Part shown: piece by piece, positions 1-7,250 of the stretch
Numbering within the stretch: position 1 is the stretch's first letter
Layout of the letters: each line of letters begins with the position of its first letter
The notes under the pieces: generated by a model
Told to the model about the DNA's origin: nothing
The model's input: the letters and a program-made list of their open reading frames with translations, nothing else
Databases searched by the model: none
Program-made: the position numbers and the translations under genes
Source: Lutimaribacter pacificus
GTDB lineage: Bacteria; Pseudomonadota; Alphaproteobacteria; Rhodobacterales; Rhodobacteraceae
Direction: 5' to 3'
Assembly: GCF_900142185.1 (NCBI RefSeq)
Contig: NZ_FQZZ01000016.1
Span: 1 to 37,387 of the forward strand
Length of the DNA stretch: 37,387 nucleotides

Positions 1-95
1 CTTGCTATATGAGGGCCGCACGCTCCAAGGCGCTCGCCCCAAACTGGCCGACTTTTGCTCCGCCACAATGGCCGAATTTTACTCCGCCGTTGACA
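1..95. mobile_element. End of an IS21-family-like insertion sequence (partial)
   Basis: Two near-identical 20-base direct repeats lie at 45-64 and 69-88 (18 of 20 bases the same, 24-base period), each of the form TGGCCGA.TTTT.CTCCGCC. They are followed at 91-95 by TGACA. Read from the other strand this begins TGTCAACGGCGGAG, which fits the IS21 pattern of ends starting with TG and carrying several internal repeats that bind the transposase. The istA/istB genes themselves would lie to the left of the window and are not seen. The family assignment rests on remembered terminal repeats, so it is moderate. The exact boundary (about base 95) is inferred. Confidence 0.5.
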
Positions 96-160
96 TCATC
101 GTCGGTCTGGATGTGCCAGGCCCGGCTGTTGCGGGAACCGGCAGGGTGGGGATTACATGA
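96..160 (+). pseudogene. 3' remnant of a gene cut by the insertion element
   Basis: After the presumed element end, one frame stays open from about base 98 to a TGA at 158-160 and encodes the tail IVGLDVPGPAVAGTGRVGIT. This stop overlaps the ATG of the following dehydrogenase (ATGA), the usual sign of translational coupling inside an operon. The preceding codons run into the repeats of the element, so the body of the gene has been lost or separated. The tail is too short to identify the product. By position it would have been the operon partner of the downstream dehydrogenase. Confidence 0.45.
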
Positions 161-900
161 CCGGACGATTGCACGGAAAACGCGCCCTGATCACGGCGGC
201 GGGGCAGGGAATTGGCCGGGCAAGCGCGCTTGCCTATGCCCGTGAGGGGGCGCAGGTCTTTGCCACGGATGTCAACGAAGAGGCGCTCGCGCGTCTCGCG
301 GAGGAGGACGTTCCGGGGATCGAGATTTTCACGCTGGACGTGATGAACAGGGATGCCGTCGAAGAAGCTGTCGGCAGGTCGCAGCCGGACGTGCTGTTCA
401 ACTGCGCCGGCCATGTCGACGACGGCACGATCCTCGACGCGACCGATGCCATGTGGGACTTTGCCTTCGACCTGAACGTGCGCTCGATGTTTCACACGAT
501 CCGCGCCGCGCTGCCCGGGATGCTGGAACGCGGCAGCGGGTCGATCATCAACATGGCTTCGGTCGCCTCAAGCGTCGTGGGCGCGCCGAACCGTTTTGTC
601 TACGGCACGACCAAGGCGGCGGTGATCGGGCTGACCAAATCGGTCGCCAAGGACTTTGTTGCGCGTGGAATCCGTTGCAATGCGATCTGCCCCGGCACGG
701 TCGAAACGCCCTCGCTGCACACCCGCATGAAGGCGACCGGCAATTACGAGGCAGCAAGAAAAGCCTTCGTCGAACGGCAGCCGATGGGGCGGCTGGCAAC
801 CCCCGAAGAGATCGCCGCGCTGACGGTATACCTGGCCTCCGACGAGTCGGCGTTTACCACGGGCCAGGCGCATGTGATCGACGGTGGCTGGACGGGCTGA
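157..900 (+). CDS. SDR-family dehydrogenase, DHRS6/BDH2-like (possible 2-keto-3-deoxy-L-fuconate 4-dehydrogenase)
   Basis: A classical short-chain dehydrogenase of 247 residues. It has a Rossmann glycine motif (TAAGQGIG, 13-20), acidic Asp38 after strand 2 (NAD preference), NCAG (82-85), the Ser-Tyr149-Lys153 catalytic set and a C-terminal DGGW. The sequence closely resembles human DHRS6/BDH2. Arg146, Arg190 and Arg207 keep the spacing of the three substrate-carboxylate arginines described there (144, 188, 205), so a hydroxy-acid substrate is likely. Bacterial relatives oxidise 2-keto-3-deoxy-L-fuconate to the 2,4-diketo acid. This fits the FAH-type hydrolase and lactate dehydrogenase encoded nearby on the other strand, but the exact substrate is inferred. 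The start overlaps the stop of the truncated upstream gene, with a GGTGGGG ribosome-binding stretch. Its original promoter was probably lost with the upstream genes. Confidence 0.8.
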   Translation: MTGRLHGKRALITAAGQGIGRASALAYAREGAQVFATDVNEEALARLAEEDVPGIEIFTLDVMNRDAVEEAVGRSQPDVLFNCAGHVDDGTILDATDAMWDFAFDLNVRSMFHTIRAALPGMLERGSGSIINMASVASSVVGAPNRFVYGTTKAAVIGLTKSVAKDFVARGIRCNAICPGTVETPSLHTRMKATGNYEAARKAFVERQPMGRLATPEEIAALTVYLASDESAFTTGQAHVIDGGWTG

Positions 901-971
901 CCTTCGCGCCCCGCGCGGAACCTGACAGTTGCGAGGCCAGGGTGACGAGGGCAGATTGCCCCTCTTGCACC

Positions 972-1008
972 AATAAAAAAGGCAGAGCGGGCCTTCGCCG
1001 ACTCTGCC
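972..1008 (-). terminator. Rho-independent terminator of the TRAP binding-protein gene
   Basis: On the minus strand a GGCAGAG/CTCTGCC stem (arms 1002-1008 and 981-987) is followed directly by a T-rich run (complement of AATAAAAAA, 972-980). It lies about 60 bases past the dctP stop codon. The rest of 901-1067 shows no gene. Confidence 0.85.
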
Positions 1009-1067
1009 AGTTTACCCGACGGGGAAGAAGGGAGCCCCGAAGGAACCCCCTTCGCTTGGGTCTCGTC

Positions 1068-2036
1068 TTACTGGGTGTAGGAATAGAGCGTTTCCACGAA
1101 ATGCCTGCCGGTCTGGTCGTCCTCGGGCACCTCGGCCATCGCTTCCTTGAAGATCGGGTCCCATCGCTCAAGCAAAACCTGCGAATCCACCTCGGTGTAA
1201 TTCGCCTGCTCCTTGATCGCGGCAATCTCTTCCTGGTTCTTTTCGTACAGCCGTTTCGTGCCTTCGCCGGTCATCTCTTGCGAAACTTTCTCGACCGCCT
1301 GTTTCTGTTCGTCGGTCAGCCGGTTCCAGGCATCGTTGCCCACGATCGTGATCAGCGCCTGACCGGCCCAGCTGTAATCGTAGTAATACGGCGCGACCTC
1401 GTACAACGAGCTGCTGACATAGATCGAGGTCGCGGTCTGGGTGCAGTCGATCGTGCCATTCTGCAACGCCGTGTAGATGTCCGAGCCCGGCAGGCTTACC
1501 GGAAGCGCGCCCATGGCCTGCGACTGCTTTGCCTGCCAGCGGCCCGCAACGCGCACCTTCAGGCCCGACAGATCGGCGGGGTCCTTGATGTAATCCTCCT
1601 TGCAGGCGACGCCGCCGCCAAAGGCCGGCATCATCCACAGAACCTTGACGTCGAAGGGTTCAAGCAGTTTTTCGACGTCCGGGTATATCTTGCCCATGAC
1701 CTCTTCGGCGTGATCGACCGGAACGCTCATCGACATTTCGAGATAGCTGAAGGCCGGGATGACGCTTGCCATTGCCGACGCCACCGCCTGCACCGAGGGC
1801 ACGACACCGTCGGACACGGCGTCCAGCGACTCGGGGACCGAGACCAGCGCCGAATTGCTCATGGGTTTGAACACGACCTCGCCATCGGTCGCCGCCGCGA
1901 CCCGTTCGGTCCAGTCCACGCCGATGCGCGTAAACTCGTTCGCGTCGTTGAATGGCAGCGAATATTGCAGTTCGACGGCACCGGCCGGAAGCGCAACGGC
2001 GCACGCCAGGACCGAAGCGGTACAGAATTTAAGCAT
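1068..2036 (-). CDS. dctP: TRAP transporter substrate-binding protein (DctP family)
   Basis: Periplasmic receptor of a tripartite ATP-independent transporter, 322 residues, which is normal for the family. It has a signal peptide (MLKFCTASVLACAVALPAGA, cut after about residue 20), then the DctP fold with the conserved segment LSGLKVRVAG, whose arginine usually pairs with a substrate carboxylate, and the later TALQNGTIDC segment typical of the hinge region. An AGGGAGAG ribosome-binding site precedes the ATG. Most DctP genes sit beside dctQ and dctM. Neither is next to this one, and the only dctM in the window is 34 kb away. The gene lies downstream of the catabolic operon on the same strand but after a gap of about 500 bases, and it has its own terminator. 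Ligand unknown; an organic acid linked to the neighbouring catabolic genes is plausible. Confidence 0.88.
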   Translation of the reverse strand: MLKFCTASVLACAVALPAGAVELQYSLPFNDANEFTRIGVDWTERVAAATDGEVVFKPMSNSALVSVPESLDAVSDGVVPSVQAVASAMASVIPAFSYLEMSMSVPVDHAEEVMGKIYPDVEKLLEPFDVKVLWMMPAFGGGVACKEDYIKDPADLSGLKVRVAGRWQAKQSQAMGALPVSLPGSDIYTALQNGTIDCTQTATSIYVSSSLYEVAPYYYDYSWAGQALITIVGNDAWNRLTDEQKQAVEKVSQEMTGEGTKRLYEKNQEEIAAIKEQANYTEVDSQVLLERWDPIFKEAMAEVPEDDQTGRHFVETLYSYTQ

Positions 2037-2306
2037 AATCTACTCTCCCTGTTCTGATTCAGATGACATCTGAGGCTGCAACCCGGGGAACGCCGGTCAA
2101 TCTACCGGGCATGGCACCGTGCGCGACAAATCTGGCAAGTTCGTTTTCGCCGGCGCGGACATGGCGGGGCACCTCCTCTGCCCATGTGCAGCCATGCTGT
2201 TCGGCGAAGCCTTGTGGCCTTTCTTCCTCCCTTCGCAAATCGAACTGATTGCGTCTCCACCAAGGATTTTGCCGATCACCCAATCATTTACAAATTCTTT
2301 ATCTGG

Positions 2307-2367
2307 CCAGTAATTATTGATGATTCAAATATCCTATAGGTATCTAATTTTGTTTGAAGATTACTGG
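2307..2367. promoter_or_regulatory. AT-rich nested dyad upstream of dctP (candidate operator/promoter region)
   Basis: In an otherwise GC-rich region, 2280-2360 is strongly AT-rich. The 8-base arms CCAGTAAT (2307-2314) and ATTACTGG (2360-2367) form an inverted repeat whose axis is within half a base of a second palindrome, CCTATAGG (2333-2340). This is the layout expected of a dimeric regulator site over a promoter for dctP (minus strand). No clear -35/-10 pair could be fixed, so the role is inferred. Confidence 0.4.
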
Positions 2368-2421
2368 TTTCAATGGCCCGCCGAACTTTGCCGGCAGGGT
2401 GGAATGTAGTGCAAACCGCGA

Positions 2422-2445
2422 TTTCCCTCCTGGTGCGGAGGGAAA
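2422..2445. other. Perfect hairpin between the hydroxy-acid dehydrogenase and dctP
   Basis: TTTCCCTCC (2422-2430) and GGAGGGAAA (2437-2445) form a 9-base perfect stem with a 6-base loop, about 90 bases past the stop of the minus-strand dehydrogenase gene. It may end or stabilise that transcript, but there is no T-run after it on the minus strand. Apart from this and the dyad at 2307-2367, no convincing gene is seen in 2037-2535; the small frames there have no ribosome-binding site or recognisable product. Confidence 0.35.
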
Positions 2446-2535
2446 AGACGGGAAAAATCATCGCTGCGATGAAACCGGGGCACGCCGGGGCGTGGCTGGA
2501 TTCGACTCTATCCCACGGCAACAGGCCGGATATCG

Positions 2536-3672
2536 CTACTGTGCCAGCACCGATCGGTCGATGTCGGAAATCAGCCGCTTGCCGCACAGCGCCATGGTCG
2601 CGTCCAGCTCCTTGCGGATGATCTCCAGCGCAAGCGTGACGCCGTCCTGCCCCATCGCGCCAAGCCCGTACAGGAACGGCCTGCCGATAAAGGTGCCCTG
2701 CGCGCCCAGCGCCACGGCCTTGAGCACGTCCTGACCGGAACGGATACCGCCATCGAGGTGAACCTCGGTCCGGCCATCCACCGCCTCGACGATCCGGGGC
2801 AGCATCGAAATGGTCGATGGCGCGCCGTCAAGCTGCCGGCCGCCATGGTTCGAAACGACGATGGCATCGGCACCGCTTTCCGCCGCGTGCCTTGCATCCT
2901 CTTCGTCAAGGATACCCTTGATGATCAGCTTGCCGCCCCAATACTCCTTGATCCAGGCGACATCGTCCCAGGACAGTCGCGGATCGAACTGCGCATTGGT
3001 CCAGGCGGCCAGCGCCGACAGATCGCCCACCCCCTTGGCATGGCCGACAACGTTGCGAAACGTCCGCCGCTGCGTGCGCAGCATCGCCATGCTCCACCGC
3101 GGCCGCCGCGCCATGTCGAACAGGTTGGCCGCGGTCAGCCGCGGTGGGGCCGACAGGCCGTTGCGAAGATCCTTGTGGCGCTGCCCGACGATCTGCAAAT
3201 CCGCCGTCAGCACAAGGGCCGAGCATCTCGCCGCCCTGGCCCGGTCGATCAGGCTGCGCACGAAATCATGATCGCGCATCACGTAAAGCTGGAACCAGAA
3301 CGGCCTTGTCGTCACCGAGGCCACATCCTCGATCGAACAGATGCTCATCGTCGACAGCGTGAACGGTATGCCGAACGCTTCGGCCGCCTGCGCGGCCAGC
3401 ATCTCGCCATCGGCGTGCTGCATCCCCGTCAGCCCGGTGGGCGCCAGCGCCACAGGCATCGACACCTTTTCGCCGATCATCGTGGTTTCTAGCGACCGGT
3501 CGCTCATATCGACCAGCACCCGTTGCCGCAGCTTGATGGCGGCGAAATCCTCTTCGTTGGCGCGATAGGTGCCCTCGGTCCACGAGCCGGAATCGGCATA
3601 GTCGAAAAACATCTTCGGCACGCGCCGCCGGGCACGTTCCTTCAGGTCGGCGATGGTAAGAAGCTGGGACAT
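2536..3672 (-). CDS. lldD: FMN-dependent alpha-hydroxy-acid dehydrogenase (L-lactate dehydrogenase type)
   Basis: Oxidises an (S)-2-hydroxy acid, typically L-lactate to pyruvate, passing electrons from FMN to quinone. The 378-residue protein shows the whole family signature: FQLY (127-130), LTADLQIVGQRHKDLRNG (155-172), the FMN-binding lysine in IKG (Lys252), the active-site SNHGGRQ with His276 and Arg279, and the phosphate-binding LDGGIRSG and IGRPFLYG segments. The frame can be extended upstream to a TTG at 3705, but ATG 3672 (MSQLLTIADL) matches the usual N-terminus and is preferred. It follows the second SDR by about 40 bases in the same operon. If the operon releases L-lactate from a deoxy sugar acid, this enzyme would consume it. 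Glycolate or mandelate-type substrates cannot be excluded. Confidence 0.85.
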   Translation of the reverse strand: MSQLLTIADLKERARRRVPKMFFDYADSGSWTEGTYRANEEDFAAIKLRQRVLVDMSDRSLETTMIGEKVSMPVALAPTGLTGMQHADGEMLAAQAAEAFGIPFTLSTMSICSIEDVASVTTRPFWFQLYVMRDHDFVRSLIDRARAARCSALVLTADLQIVGQRHKDLRNGLSAPPRLTAANLFDMARRPRWSMAMLRTQRRTFRNVVGHAKGVGDLSALAAWTNAQFDPRLSWDDVAWIKEYWGGKLIIKGILDEEDARHAAESGADAIVVSNHGGRQLDGAPSTISMLPRIVEAVDGRTEVHLDGGIRSGQDVLKAVALGAQGTFIGRPFLYGLGAMGQDGVTLALEIIRKELDATMALCGKRLISDIDRSVLAQ

Positions 3673-3714
3673 TTCAGTGCCCTGAACTGGGTGACGATCC
3701 GGCAAGGCCGGCGC

Positions 3715-4461
3715 CTAATAGGTGGTCCGCCCGCCGCTGAGATCGAAAGTGGCGGCGGTGGTGAACGAATTTTCCTCGGAAAGCAGCCAGGCGACCATGG
3801 CAGCGATTTCCGTGACATCCACGAAACGTTCGCGGGGGATACGGACGCGCATGTAGTCGATGAACTCGGGCGTCAGCCCGTCCAGGATCGGCGTGTCCGC
3901 GGTACCGGGGGTGATCGCGTTGACGGCGACCCCGGTCCTGGCAAGCTCCTTGCCCAGCGATTTGGTGAAACCAAGGATGCCCGCTTTCGCGGCGCTGTAG
4001 GCCGCGATGTTCGGATTGCCCTCTTTCCCCGCAACCGACGAAACGTTGACGACACGGCCGTAATCGTTCTTCAGCATGATCGGCAGGATGTGGCGGCAGG
4101 TGTTGAACGTGCCGTTCAGGTTCACGTCGATGACCTTTTGCCAGTCCTCGGCCAGGTATTCGACGGTCGGCCTGACCGGGCCGGTGATGCCCGCGCAATT
4201 CACCAGCCCGTCGACACGGCCAAGCGTGCGGTCAAGCTCGGCCGCGGCTTCGGATACCGCGTCGATATCCGTGACATCCACGCCCATTCCCAACGAAGCG
4301 GATGAAAGCCGCGCCGCGGCGTCACGCGCCTTGTCCCCGTTCAGATCCCAGACAACGACGACACCGCCCGACGCCACGACACGCTCGCCGATAGCGTAAC
4401 CGATGCCCTGGGCACCCCCCGTGATCACGACGGCACGGTCCTTCAGATCAATCCGGTTCAT
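3715..4461 (-). CDS. SDR-family NAD(P)-dependent oxidoreductase
   Basis: A 248-residue classical short-chain dehydrogenase. It has GGAQGIG (15-21), Asp39 at the end of strand 2 suggesting NAD(H), NCAG (88-91), catalytic Ser142-Tyr155-Lys159 and the usual GxxTDTP-like segment after the active site (GTADTP). It is of the FabG-like type, which includes many sugar, sugar-acid and cyclic-alcohol dehydrogenases, so sequence alone does not fix the substrate. It lies between the FAH hydrolase (10-base gap) and the alpha-hydroxy-acid dehydrogenase in one minus-strand operon. It differs clearly from the SDR at 157-900, so the locus has two separate dehydrogenation steps. One may oxidise an alcohol to the ketone used by the monooxygenase, or act on a deoxy-keto acid. 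Confidence 0.8.
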   Translation of the reverse strand: MNRIDLKDRAVVITGGAQGIGYAIGERVVASGGVVVVWDLNGDKARDAAARLSSASLGMGVDVTDIDAVSEAAAELDRTLGRVDGLVNCAGITGPVRPTVEYLAEDWQKVIDVNLNGTFNTCRHILPIMLKNDYGRVVNVSSVAGKEGNPNIAAYSAAKAGILGFTKSLGKELARTGVAVNAITPGTADTPILDGLTPEFIDYMRVRIPRERFVDVTEIAAMVAWLLSEENSFTTAATFDLSGGRTTY

Positions 4462-4471
4462 TGCGATTTCC

Positions 4472-5311
4472 CTATGTCGGGCGCACCAGCTGGCGCTGGG
4501 TTCCCAGGCCTTCGATCGAAAGCTCCATCATTTCGCCACCCCGCAGATAACGCGGCGGGGTGAACCCCATGCCGACGCCGGGCGGGGTGCCCGTGGTGAT
4601 CACGTCGCCGGGCATCAGCAGCATGAATTGCGAGATGTAGTGCACGATGAACGGCACCTTGAAGATCATGGTCCTGGTGGACCCGTCCTGAACCACCTCA
4701 CCGTCCACCGACAGCGTCATCGACAGGTCGCTGACGTCGATCTCGTCCTTCGTGACCAGCCATGGCCCGAGCGGACCGAAGGTCGGGCATCCCTTGCCCT
4801 TGGTCCAGTTGCCGCCCCGTTCCAGCTGGTAATTGCGTTCCGACACGTCGTTGCAGACGCAATATCCGGCCACGTAATCGAGGGCCTCGGCCTCGCTGAC
4901 GTAAGCGGCTTTCCGGCCGATGACCACGGCAAGCTCGACCTCCCAGTCGGTCTTTTCCGATCCCGGCGGGATAAGGACATCGTCGTTCGGCCCGACGATG
5001 CACGAAGGCGCCTTGTTGAACAGCACGGGCTCATCCGGCACCGGCATACCGCTTTCGGCAGCGTGATCCGCATAGTTCAACCCCACCGCAATGAAATTGC
5101 CCACATGGTTCACGCAAGGCCCCAGCCGCGTATCGGGCGCCACCTGTGGCAGGCTTTGCGGGTCGAGCGCGGCCAGCTTTACAAGCTGTTCGGGGTCGAT
5201 GGTCGTGCCGTCGATATCGGCGATCTCGGCGCTCAGGTCACGAATGCCGCCATCCCGATCCACCAGGCCGGGTTTTTCCTTGCCCGGTTCGCCGTATCGC
5301 ACGAGTTTCAT
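4472..5311 (-). CDS. Fumarylacetoacetate hydrolase (FAH)-family protein, probable 2,4-diketo-3-deoxy acid hydrolase
   Basis: Metal-dependent C-C hydrolase of the FAH fold, 279 residues, with a good AGGGAGG ribosome-binding site. It shows the family residues: NYADHAAE (79-86) with the His-Glu pair, the metal ligands Glu124 and Glu126 in WEVELAVVIG and Asp155 in CNDVSER, and the substrate-loop segment TTGTPPGVG. Overall it resembles the sub-group, often mislabelled ureidoglycolate lyase, that splits 2,4-diketo-3-deoxy-L-fuconate or -rhamnonate into pyruvate and L-lactate. The adjacent L-lactate-type dehydrogenase and the two SDRs support that reading. The same fold also hydrolyses aromatic ring-cleavage products, which would suit the monooxygenase next door. 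Family assignment is firm; the substrate is inferred. Confidence 0.85.
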   Translation of the reverse strand: MKLVRYGEPGKEKPGLVDRDGGIRDLSAEIADIDGTTIDPEQLVKLAALDPQSLPQVAPDTRLGPCVNHVGNFIAVGLNYADHAAESGMPVPDEPVLFNKAPSCIVGPNDDVLIPPGSEKTDWEVELAVVIGRKAAYVSEAEALDYVAGYCVCNDVSERNYQLERGGNWTKGKGCPTFGPLGPWLVTKDEIDVSDLSMTLSVDGEVVQDGSTRTMIFKVPFIVHYISQFMLLMPGDVITTGTPPGVGMGFTPPRYLRGGEMMELSIEGLGTQRQLVRPT

Positions 5312-5417
5312 GACAATCCTCCCTGGATGTGATTTGCCGGGCCGCCGAAGTCCGCCGTGACGGAAAAACAGCCCATCCTTTTGCGTTGCGATGAACAGGT
5401 TACACGGGATCGCGCCG

Positions 5418-6920
5418 TCAGGTATAGGCGGGCGATGCGCATCCGTAGGTCAGTGTTTCGGCCGCTTCCTTCCTGACACCGTCCTCGAATTTCTCGATCG
5501 TGGCAGGCCAGTGGGTGAACACGCCCCCGGTCTTGTCGCTCAGGTAGAACGACACGCAATTGCCGCGGATCAGGACGCTTTCGCTGGCCATCTCCTGAAC
5601 CCTCTCGTTGAACCGGTCATGCACCTCGCCGGACACTTCGACGACGGTCCTGTCCGCCTCGCCTGCCTTTCTTATGGCTTCGGAAATCAGCCAGAGCTGG
5701 CTTTCGAAAAAGGCCGATTGCGATGCACCGCCGGCATTGGGCCCGCCCATGAGAAAGAAGTTCGGAAAGCCCTTTACCAGCGTGCCGTAATAAGCGCTGG
5801 GAATGTCTACCCAAAGGTCGGACAGATGGCGGCCATCGCGCCCTACCACGTCCAGCGGCCCCATCATATGCGCGGGATCGAAGCCGGTGGCCCAGATGAT
5901 CACATCGACGGAATACCGGTTGCCGTGATTGTCGATCAGGCCGCCCTCGAACACCTCGGAAATACCGTCGCCGATGGCGGTCAGGCTAGGGTTGTTCATG
6001 GCCTGGTAATACGCGTTGCTGAACAGCGGCCGCTTGCATCCGAACCGGTAATCCGGCGTCAGGATCTTACGCAGATGCGGGTCGGTTATGTATTTGTCGA
6101 ACTGCTTTTGCCACTCGGCTTCCTGTTCCAGGACAACTTCCAGATCCATCGGGAACCTGGATTTCGTGACGAATTCGAACCGCTCCATCCATGCCTCGCG
6201 GCGTGCCTTTTGCTGGTTTGCGAATTCCGGGTCGGCCCGCTGTTCTTCGGAATAGAATTCCTCGGGGCGCGGCATCACGTAGGACGGGGTGCGAATGAAG
6301 GAATACGCCTTTTCCGCGGTCTCGGCCACAAAGGGCACCACCTGGATCGCCGAGGCGCCGCCGCCGACCACGGCAACCGTCTTGCCCTCAAGGTTCAGGT
6401 CCTTGGGCCATTTCGCGGTGTGGAACATCTCACCCGCGAACGTGTCCATCCCCGGAAGGTCCGGCACCAGGGGTTGCGACAGGACACCGCCGGACCACAC
6501 CACGAAGCGCGCCCGCCAGCTGCGGCCATCGACCGACGTGATGTCCCAGACACCGTCCTTGTCGTTCCAGACGCAGCCGCGAACCTCGGTATCGAAAGTG
6601 ATCAGCTTTTCCACGTCATGCGCGGATGCGAATTCACGCAGGTAATGCACGATCTCGCTGCCCGGCGCGAAGTTGGTCGACCAGTGACGGCCCGGAAAGA
6701 AACTGTAGGTGTAGATGTCGATGGGCGTGTCACATGCGACGTTCGGATAGGTGTTGTCGCGCCAGACCCCGCCCAGGTCGCTTGCCTTTTCAAGCACCAC
6801 GACCCGTTCAAGGCCATCATCCTGCAATTGCGCCGCGGCGCCAAGGCCACCCATGCCCGCGCCAATGACAATGGCATCGCAGACGCCGCTTTCCGACGTG
6901 ACCGCAGTTTGCGTGTTCAT
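5418..6920 (-). CDS. Baeyer-Villiger-type flavin monooxygenase
   Basis: FAD- and NADPH-dependent monooxygenase of 500 residues. It has an N-terminal FAD Rossmann motif (IGAGMGGLG, 19-27), the GVWRDNTYPNVACD segment (51-64) typical of the class, the full Baeyer-Villiger fingerprint FAGEMFHTAKWP (161-172; FxGxxxHxxxWP), and the second NADPH-binding GGGASAI (186-192). Such enzymes insert oxygen next to a carbonyl, turning ketones into esters or lactones. The frame can be extended to 6971, but ATG 6920 has an AGGGAGG site ahead of it and gives the normal N-terminus, so it is chosen. It is the first gene of the minus-strand catabolic operon and divergent from a LysR gene, which probably controls it. 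The substrate cannot be read from the sequence. Confidence 0.87.
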   Translation of the reverse strand: MNTQTAVTSESGVCDAIVIGAGMGGLGAAAQLQDDGLERVVVLEKASDLGGVWRDNTYPNVACDTPIDIYTYSFFPGRHWSTNFAPGSEIVHYLREFASAHDVEKLITFDTEVRGCVWNDKDGVWDITSVDGRSWRARFVVWSGGVLSQPLVPDLPGMDTFAGEMFHTAKWPKDLNLEGKTVAVVGGGASAIQVVPFVAETAEKAYSFIRTPSYVMPRPEEFYSEEQRADPEFANQQKARREAWMERFEFVTKSRFPMDLEVVLEQEAEWQKQFDKYITDPHLRKILTPDYRFGCKRPLFSNAYYQAMNNPSLTAIGDGISEVFEGGLIDNHGNRYSVDVIIWATGFDPAHMMGPLDVVGRDGRHLSDLWVDIPSAYYGTLVKGFPNFFLMGGPNAGGASQSAFFESQLWLISEAIRKAGEADRTVVEVSGEVHDRFNERVQEMASESVLIRGNCVSFYLSDKTGGVFTHWPATIEKFEDGVRKEAAETLTYGCASPAYT

Positions 6921-6990
6921 CGTGCTATCCTCCCTGAATCCTCCAACCTCGCGATTTATCCTTCGCCGCATTTATTCATGCAAATTTATT

Positions 6991-7019
6991 ATTATCGGAT
7001 ATTATATTCATGCTCTCAA
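6991..7019 (-). promoter_or_regulatory. Sigma70-like promoter of the monooxygenase operon, with overlapping dyad
   Basis: On the minus strand TTGAGA (7014-7019) and GATAAT (6991-6996) are 17 bases apart, each 5 of 6 to consensus, in an AT-rich patch unlike its surroundings. The -10 lies about 70 bases before the monooxygenase ATG. A dyad CATGnAnAT...ATnTnCATG spans 6977-7012, covering the -10 and spacer, and may be the site of the divergent LysR protein. The rest of 6921-7250 holds only the upstream region of that regulator. Confidence 0.6.
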
Positions 7020-7250
7020 TTTGAGGATTCCTGACCTTGCCGCGCCCGCCAACCCGCCCCGCCCGCTGGAACGCGGCAGACCGCCCCCGGCGGGCGGCAC
7101 CCGTCCGGGCCAAGGTTGCTTGCGCGGCAAGGCGGCCTCGGATACAGTGCGGCTGGTTTTTTCGGGCCATCCGGTCTCTGCGGACTCCGACAGGCAAACC
7201 AAAACCGAAATGAGATCACCCATCTCTTTCCTGGAGCAGGCAGCAAGGCA

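Noticed and set aside
453-2057. 534-codon plus-strand frame running from the first SDR over dctP
   Set aside because: Its first part is an out-of-frame reading of the SDR and the rest is antisense to dctP, with no recognisable domain.
2059-2283. Small minus-strand frames upstream of dctP
   Set aside because: No ribosome-binding site, no similarity recognised, and Arg-rich composition typical of chance frames.
7116-7250. Longer N-terminus for the LysR regulator
   Set aside because: The extra 45 residues precede the conserved LDFNLLKVF start of the family and are unlike any regulator; they overlap the promoter region.
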